From positions 62,001-126,000 of the forward strand of contig NW_026733017.1 of NCBI RefSeq assembly GCF_028476545.1: DNA of 64,000 bases, in the 5' to 3' direction. Shown here piece by piece: positions 56,604 to 64,000 of this stretch (positions are counted from its first letter, which is position 1; each line of letters starts with the position of its first letter). A program made the position numbers and the translations under genes. Under the pieces are notes generated by a model. It did no database searches. It was not told where the DNA came from and saw nothing but the letters and a program-made list of their open reading frames with translations. Source of the stretch: Physella acuta (taxonomy: Eukaryota; Mollusca; Gastropoda; Physidae).

Positions 56604-58837
56604 AGCTCTCTATATTTGAGTAAAATTTGCTACCCACACAAGTTCACACACTTGTACTTTTACTGATGTAAATGTGGATATGGTCTTTTATTTTAACGTA
56701 CACATTGTTTTTGTCTTCTGCTCATTTGATCAAACACAATTAAACAAGTGAACAGCCTTAGTGTTTGTTGTAACATTTTTTTCTATTGCAATATAGATAT
56801 CGTTTGGCCTAAAAATGTATCCGTATAATTAACTCCCAAAATTGCCAATATAGTTGACACTACCATAGAGTTTGGTCCATAAAGTGCAGGCATCTTATTA
56901 ACAAGCAATACATTGAGACAAGGGACTCAATATTGAGTTCTTTGTTGCGATACGGCCAACCATAGCTACACGTGAACAAGCTTAAGGCAGTAGACCCGAG
57001 GTTTGCCTTTGTGATACCGGTTGTGGCAATATTCGCATTATCACGTGTAGTGTTTGAAGAAAGTTTGAGCCGCCAGTGGTGTATCAGCCCGGTGACAGAT
57101 TTGAAATGGTGGTGATGCCATCTTAAGGTCGCTAGTATGTTTGTTTAGCTGTCAGTACTCGCGGTAGTGCGCCAGTCTGTGGCCGTGTACACCCGGGCTA
57201 TGTGTCTGACGTTAATGGCTGGGGGGCTGATTAGTCTCGCGCCTATACCTCGCGCATTGGCAGTCAGCACGCGTTTTGGTTGGCTCACACTGGATAGAAC
57301 GTCAAGCAAACCAGAACTCGCCACGAGTCAGGTGGAGTGGAACAACAGAGGCCCCCACTCCCTCCCCATCCGCTGAAACAATCACGTTCACTAGCTTGGA
57401 GTGTTCAGCAACGTCTTTTGGCCTGGTAAAATACTGAGTGCTTTATTCAACTAGGGCTGTTGAGTTGTGGGGCGGGTGAGGGTTGGGATTTTCTACTCCT
57501 CACTTCAAACCTTTCCCAGTGATATCTTAAACTGAAGTATTGATGTTGATGTGTAGGTTTAAACAAAGTAAACACGTTATACCACAGAAAACACAACTTG
57601 TACCGTGTTACATTGAGTAGATCTCTGTGCTACTGATCACTGTTTTATAGACAGTGTGCATCACTAGCAACATTTCAATGTGCGTAGGTTCAAAGGGTGA
57701 AATTAACACGATCGGTAGAACAAGAAACAAAACTCTTTCGTAGATTTAATATTTTAACTTGAGATGGTACTGGAACTAAATTAGTTTTAGATCTCACGGT
57801 TTGTCAATGTGATGTTGTGTTTAAATGATCGTTAAGTTGTGTTGTTTACTTATCAGCCCGATACCCTGTTGACATCACAAAACCATGAAACAGTTTAGGC
57901 AGCTATCCTTACACCTGTTTATTTATTCATAATATAACTTTTGACCAGGGAGTGCGCTGTCATTAAACGACATCAATGCGACAGGTGGTCACTAATAGAA
58001 GTTGATGAATTTGACATACTTATTAGAGAATGTGCTTTGGTTTCCTATGTCCCACCAAACTAAGATTTTGAAATAGCCTGAGAGCAGGGCAACATATTAA
58101 CCTCCACTAAACCTTTCCCCAGCCAGGGCCAGGAGCTAATGTTTCAGGGGGTTTAGTGTCTTGTGGGGGAGCTTCTCCCCCTTGTCTCGTTTAAACCTAG
58201 CTCAATTCACAATGAGGGAGAAGAAATAAAACCATCGGATTTGTTCGCAAAAGGCAATTAATTCACTCGACTCCCAAATGTCAGGAGAAAATTCCTAACT
58301 TGCATGCCGCTAGAAGCACACACTAGTATGGCACGGTTTCTTGTGCTTGGTGTCTGCTGGCTGGCTGGCCCGCCATTCGTCTGTTGGCTCGCATCAAATA
58401 CTGGCCCCCGGCTTCATGCTGATACACCGACAAACGTATATTAAGCAAGTGGCATATTTACGACTCGAGAAAGGTACGCTGAAATCTCACTTAAGTACAG
58501 CTGAACAGCTATTAGCAAGTCATTTGCATCGAGTCTAAACTGCTAGATCTAGTTAAGATTGTTGGAAAGTATAAACCAAGTACAAAACACGCTACTATTA
58601 TATTAACATTATGGTATTTTGATACTGTATCTGCCCCTACTCGTCTCAACTTAAAACTAGAACTATGTCTATATTTTTAATGGGTATCTGCATCATTCTG
58701 TTGTCTTGAAACCCCCTTGTCTTGTCCATATTGTATAGATTTGAATGTTCCTAAAAATGTTCATAGCACAACCTACATTTACTTGCTAAATTACAGTTCT
58801 TTGTGTATCAAGATATTTTTTCTTGTTTTTTTTTTAG
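56604..58837 (+). other. Probable first intron of the BMI1-type gene, right part
   Basis: GATGCCATCTTAAGG at about 57114 contains a YY1/Pho-type GCCAT core. The frame at 57167-57376 has no support. An acceptor with a long T-run (58820-58837) closes the intron. Confidence 0.45.
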
Positions 58838-61800
58838 ATGAACGGGACAACCCGTTTGAAAATCGGAGATATCAACAAAAATCTGATTTGTGTATTGTGT
58901 GAAGGTTACTTTATTGATGCCACTACTATTATAGAATGTTTACATTCCTGTAAGTATTTCATTCTTACTTTAACACTATAACTTAGCATTATGCTGTTTC
59001 TAAAATACTGGAGCTATTTCTTTAAAACAAAACATCAAAACAAATTAGCTTTAGCCCTCATAGCTGTACCTAGCACTGTGTGATTTGATGAACTCTAGTT
59101 GCCAGTACTAGAGTGTGTGATGCCAGCCTATAACATCTGTATACATTTGTCTCAACAGTTTGCCGTACGTGTATTGTGACTTACCTGAAAACCAGCAAGA
59201 CGTGTCCAGTGTGTGACACTGTTGTCCACAAAACTAGACCACACCAGAACATAAGGTACCACTTGATTCTTTTTTTTAACACTGTTCTTTATAGCGCTTT
59301 CCTAATAGCGAGTAATAGAGTTTACATGGGTAGACGTGTTGTGGTTATGTATTTTCTTTAGTAACCATGTTTATGTGTCACCATATACTTATGGAAAACA
59401 TTCGCCAACAATGTGTACATTAATCACCCGAGTGTGCACTGTAATTTTTATTGTACACTAGTGACCATTCAATAATTGTTAACATGGTTACACTGTACTT
59501 GTGTAAGCCAGCACCCTACAATGTTTGGATGACCACCTTATAACAATTTGTATCTGTCTGTATAAATCTGTCATGTGCTGGTTATAGTTGTCTACTTCTC
59601 TCCAGCTCTCCGTGCTATCTCTGTAGTTAACTGGTTATGTGAAGGTTGTAGCTGCTGGTCCAGGAAAGCAATGTATCAACTGTCTCATAACACATTCCTT
59701 CTCATCTACCTGATGCATGAATCCTTCTGGTGTCTTCATCGGTTTAGTTTGTCCACCCACTTACAGTACTTACACCAGTGTATGTTATTAACTCCCTGTT
59801 CTACCCTTGTCGTCGCTTCCCCCCCCCCCCTCCCGCCACACCAGTGTAGTTGTATGTTATATACTGGCTGTCGAAACCTTGCCCCCCCCCCCCCCCGAAC
59901 CTCTGTTACATCACGTAATTCTTACATAACTTGAAATGAATGTCATTAAACTAGTTGCTGTAGTCTTGGCCTTCCGCCTTACACAGATTTCGTTAAATGT
60001 TGTTGGTTCTCTTCTTGAGACAAATGTTATGCGCCCCCCCCTGCACGTTATATGGATGTTGTTGAGTATTATTTTTTCAGTACTTGAGAAGAACGTTATA
60101 TCCTCACGACTAACCTTTAACCCCTCCCATAGGTCAGACAAGTTGTTACAAGATCTGGTTTACAAACTGGTTCCAGGCTTATACAAAGGTCAGTTTATTT
60201 CCTTACCAACCTGTAACTAGCGTGCCCATTCACCTCTACTTACTTCGTTGACTTGACCACCCTAACTGATACATTGTTTTATTCTCTTGTCTAGATGAAA
60301 TGCGTCGGAGGCGAGAGTTCTACACGACTCATTATGAAGGTACGTCTCTCAACATTTGTCTACAAATTATTTGTTTACTCCCTGATGTGAGCTTTGAATT
60401 GATGTCAAATTGTATTGGTTTCAGCCGCACCCAAGAGGGCGGGGGAGGAGAGAGGGGATGAGATGAGTGACAGATTCGCCTACACAGAGGAGGAGAAGAT
60501 TAGCCTAGCCTTACACTTTTGTCCTGAGTGAGTAGCCTGGTGTTGTCATCTTGTGTTAGCTTCAATAGGGGACATTGTCATATTGTCGTACACATTGGAT
60601 AGCAATTTATAGCACAATCACCAAACGTAATACAAAGCACTCTTTAGAAACGAATCCACAGACCATATATATTACAGTCTTTGTGTACAACACAGTCTTC
60701 AATGTATAAAATAATTTTCATGTATATCAGGCAGTTTTCATGTATAATACACATGTCTGATGTACCTTAAGTAGTTTTCATGTACAACCCACACAGTTTA
60801 CATCTATAACATGACTATTACACAGAATTCATGTATAACACAGTCTTTGTGTATAACACACAGTCCTGTTACACACAGTATCATGTATGTGGCACAATCT
60901 CCTTGTATGCCCCATCGCCATGTAACATACAGTTACACCATGCTCACATAAGCAACTATACACTACTTCACCGTGTCACATATTCATTAAGACAAGCAAT
61001 GCCTTTAGACCAGAGCATAATAAAATATATTGATGTCCTCCACACTGACTTATGATAAGCTCCCCTCAATCAGAAAACTAAAGTCCTTAGTGATAGGTAC
61101 ATCCCGTCTTTCTTTATGGAAGGTCTTTAGAAGCAGTCTTTGTAGCTAAGAAGGCAATATTAGACTAGACATACCTTGTGTTTTTAGTCTTTACTTTAAA
61201 AAAAAAAAGTCTAATTTTTTTAAAAGTTTTTATGAGACATATGTAGAGATATAATGTTATTGTGAAGACACAAATAGAGCCAATGCTAGCATCCGATCCG
61301 GTCTAGTTCAACGGTTCGGTCGTGAAATACCACTTTAAGTGTATTTGTATGTGCCGGAATTGACTAGAAACAAAAAAAAATGAATGATGGGAATGACCCT
61401 ACTCAAAAGACAACGATACATAGCTTACTAGCGGCCATGCCAGTGCTATTCCCCTGCCCTTAAATGAGCGTGTATGAATTCCAGGAATAGCTCCCATCAG
61501 GTTGGCTTGCTGTAGACACTAGTCTAGTGCCACTACATCCCGTGTTTACCTGGTCCTGGGCTAAAAATAGATTTACTGCCCGCCCCGCTTTACCTGGGCC
61601 TTCATTGAAATCATCACAGCTAGTCTATTGGATGGGATCTTATCTAATGGTAGAATCCCTTTGATCAGGGTCGTTGTGTGGGGCTATAGTGGAGCCAATA
61701 CTTCAACTAGATACATTGCTTACATTAAGCTTTCATTGTCACATAATACATAAACAAGATACATTACTTACATTACGTTTTAATTGTCACGTAATAATAA

Positions 61801-64000
61801 GATAAATTGCTTACATTATACATTTATTGTAACATAATGCATAAGCAAGATACATTGCTTACATTATGCTATTATTGTCACGTAAACACATAAACAAAGA
61901 TGGATAGCTTCCGTAATGACATATTCGCTATATGGGGTAAAGGAGAAAACCTCGCGCCTAATTTTTTTGTTGCGCAAAAAAAGAATTTACGTTTATTTTC
62001 CTATTAGCAAATCTTCTAGATCTGTTGCTTTAAAAAAAAAGTGTTAAGAATTTTTGTCTTATCGTCCAACTCTCGGCTTGCGCTCTGATCCTGCAGTGCT
62101 ATTAGCTTGGCATAGAGGGAGTGTTTCTGCCCCGTTGATCTCTAGCATTTCCCAACTTCACAAGATATCTGCCTGCCGGTGCTCGGCTGGAGCAGAATTA
62201 GACTTGTTCCCGCCGGAGCAATCTTTCTTTGATGTCCCTGCCCGCCATGTTGGCAGTGGGAGATCTCTCATGACATTAGTGCCGACTCGCCACATTTTAC
62301 CCAACCTTTCCCTTCTAATTGCTCTTTCTTTACATGCGTGGAATACCTTTGTTTTTACTTCATTAAAAAACTCACATACACTTCCATTTTTCTTGTTTGG
62401 TCCTAGCGAGGTTAAAACAACTCAGTTTGTGAATAGTTTATTGTGTTTATTTCAAGATAACTTTTGGAATGTCAATGTTAGTAACAAGTCATTGTCAGTA
62501 ATGACTATCTGTAACTGTCAGTAATGACTAACTCTATACTTTTGTTTTGTTGCGTAATGTCTGTTTTCTTCTATTACCAAAAATTGACTATTACCAAAAA
62601 TTTACGGCTTATGGGTCATCTATTTATGACGTCCACACAAATTATATGCGCATCCACTTTCGACAACCCCCCCCCCCCCCCCCAGGTGGAGTCCAGGAAA
62701 ATTGAAAAATTTAGTAGATCTCGCAAAACTTCTACCAATTTACTATTTCGATAACATGTATTGTGTATCTAATAACTGATATACGGCTTTAGTATTTCGA
62801 GAATCTATATATATAATTCTCTTCTTCGAGCCGTTAGAAAACAAGCTGCAAACGCTCTCCCTACCTCCCCACCCCTACATGGTTTTAGTGAGCTGTGTTC
62901 ACTCTAAATGTTTACAAGCAGAGCCAACGATTTTAAACGTAGGGGGGGGGGAGGGAAGGAAGAGGGGGGGGGGGGCGGTTATGGTCCTTAACGAGCTACT
63001 TATAGTGTTTTAAAGAAATATTTTCAGTGTCAGCGTTGGTACTGTCGAATTCACAAATTATGAATTATTGAAAATTAGAAACAACTAAATAGCGGCGTAT
63101 GTTATGCCGCGGGCCGGCTCGTGTTTTTTATTAGGCTAAATATAAGAGTAGAGTCTAGAGATGTCTTCATTTAACACGAGCAATGTCGTCTTAATTTCAC
63201 TTTTTACATGCAGGATTCGAGTTTTATGTTTGTTTAAAAATGTTAGCACTTCGACATTAAGTTCAGCATGTGGACGTCCTCATGGACCCGATCCCCTCTC
63301 CCCACCCCCACGTGTCCTCAAAAGTCGATTTTTTGAACCCCCCTCCCCCTTCCGTGTGGACGTCATAAATGGACGACCCCTTAGAGAATATATCTAGACA
63401 TCATTTTCTGTTGTAATAGTATTTGAATTTTATGTTATATTTTTTTTTTAATTTAAAAATTCATATTATTTGTAGTCTACAAGGAGCCTATATTTTCTTG
63501 TAAATCAGAGTTGACTTAGTTGTTTAGTTGGGTTAAAAATGTTGACACCTTGATACTGGGATTTACACGCTTCAGATTTCTTTAAGATGAACGAAGGCTA
63601 TGTTTTTTTCTCTAGACTTGATGTAAGAAGCAAGTTGTCAATAGTTAACCTGCAGTGTTCAACAACCGTCTCTCTCTGTTTTCAGTGGTGCAAGCGACCG
63701 TGTAGACTTCCGTCGAGTTTTCACGACCAAAGAAGACTTGAAGACTAGGATCGACAGAAGGATTAAGGTTTGTTTCCCATCTCTCGACCTTCACACACCT
63801 TGTAATAGTAATTGTTTACATATCTCTGTGGTGAATGTTTTACCCCGGAAGTTTAGTTCAAGGTTTTCAACATAACGAAAAGTTAAGAATTGCTAACGAG
63901 ATGTTGATCAGTGTGTTTGTATTACCACCATCATTTGTTTGTTTCCCAGGAGGCCGTGGATGTGAGATACTTACAGTGTAAGGCTGCTGTTACAGTGGGC
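58838..64000 (+). CDS. BMI1: Polycomb RING finger protein, BMI1/MEL-18 (PCGF2/4) type, seven exons, 3' partial
   Basis: Exons: 58838-58949, 59159-59255, 60133-60188, 60295-60339, 60425-60527, 63686-63767, 63950-64000 (continues beyond the window). All introns are GT-AG and the phases join without a stop over 182 codons. The product starts [20 protein letters not shown]. The RING C3HC4 residues fall at C18, C21, C34, H36, C39, C42, C53 and C56, the same positions as in human BMI1. HKTRP and [18 protein letters not shown] follow, features that separate PCGF2/4 from PCGF1, 3, 5 and 6. The last exon ([17 protein letters not shown]) begins the RAWUL domain. In canonical PRC1 this protein pairs with RING1/RNF2 for H2A ubiquitylation in the nucleus. 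The ATG directly follows the acceptor AG, so the 5' UTR exon lies upstream. The residues between the RING and RAWUL parts are poorly conserved. Orthology to BMI1 versus MEL-18 is not resolved; invertebrates usually have one such gene. Confidence 0.93.
61690..61895. repeat. Roughly 45-57 bp tandem repeat, 4 copies
   Basis: AAGATACATTGCTTACATTA plus variable ATTGTCACATAAT and ATAAAC parts, repeated four times with changes. Confidence 0.7.
62613..63379. mobile_element. Inverted-repeat DNA element (GGGGTCGTCC family) with nested Helitron-like element
   Basis: Starts GGGTCATCTATTTATGACGT and ends ACGTCATAAATGGACGACCC. TTA lies just outside both ends. C-runs inside match the family. The Helitron-like copy at 62804-63121 interrupts it. 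Confidence 0.75.
62804..63121 (+). mobile_element. Helitron-like non-autonomous element (318 bp), second copy
   Basis: Same ends as 56205-56519, here inserted exactly between A and T (GAA|TCTATA and GGCTCG|T), the Helitron target rule. The copies differ mainly in the length of a G-run. Confidence 0.62.

Larger units (their letters stand above)
60528..63685 (+). other. Intron 5 of the BMI1-type gene (3.2 kb)
   Basis: Donor GTGAGTAG and acceptor CTGTTTTCAG. Contents include an old GTATAACACAGTNTTCATG-type repeat (about 60640-60920), a repeat of ACATAATACATAAACAAGAT plus ACATTGCTTACATTA units (about 61690-61890), and the transposon pair at 62613-63379. The 471-bp open frame at 62054-62524 has no support. 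Confidence 0.75.

Noticed and set aside
57167-57376. Short open frame upstream of the BMI1-type gene
   Set aside because: Starts at a non-ATG codon, with no domain, splice or repeat evidence.
62054-62524. 156-codon open frame inside intron 5 of the BMI1-type gene
   Set aside because: No ATG-supported start, no recognised domain, and it lies within a well-defined intron.

Overview
The window is animal nuclear DNA. It has spliced genes, GT-AG introns, long repeat-filled spacers, tRNA-derived SINEs, LINE fragments, hAT, piggyBac and Helitron-like elements and a Gypsy-class LTR element. No bacterial, plasmid or CRISPR signal is present. The repeat mix and the single PCGF2/4-type Polycomb gene suggest an invertebrate, probably a lophotrochozoan and perhaps a gastropod mollusc. 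That assignment is inference only.

Layout. 1-661: last coding exon of an unidentified Ser/Lys-rich protein ending in a CtBP-type PLDLS motif. 662-7830: spacer with 27-, 40-, 48- and about 55-bp tandem repeats; a piggyBac deletion derivative sits inside the 48-bp array. 7833-9844: relic of a Gypsy-class LTR element (minus strand) inside an 18-23 bp minisatellite. 10077-20553: an unusually dense run of minisatellites (24, 14, about 55, 14, 44, GAGACA-like, 24 and 26 bp). Within it are at least two minus-strand exons of an unidentified one-pass membrane protein. The 24-bp array alone covers 6.2 kb. 20554-24440: degraded LINE, SINE, hAT MITE and a nested pair of inverted-repeat elements. 24535-29060: AT-rich DNA full of AGATCTAGAT-type palindromes, holding terminal exons of two convergent unidentified genes. 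30868-40242: a hAT MITE, a 29-bp array, then a hAT element with a perfect 8-bp target duplication that carries a whole-looking Gmr1-like LTR element (Gag-PR-IN-RT-RH order). 40251-51180: spacer with nested MITEs, an SINE with an 11-bp target duplication and degenerate minisatellites. 51330-64000: candidate promoter and 5' exon, a long intron with nested MITE and Helitron-like insertions, then seven coding exons of a BMI1/MEL-18 (PCGF2/4) Polycomb RING finger gene that runs off the right edge.

The protein-coding content is small and the genes do not form an evident functional unit. The BMI1-type gene is the only one identified with confidence; its product would be the PCGF subunit of canonical PRC1. 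The main interest lies in the repeats: arrays that start on splice junctions, an array that starts in a LINE tail, several two- and three-level insertions, and a Gypsy-class element with integrase placed before reverse transcriptase.
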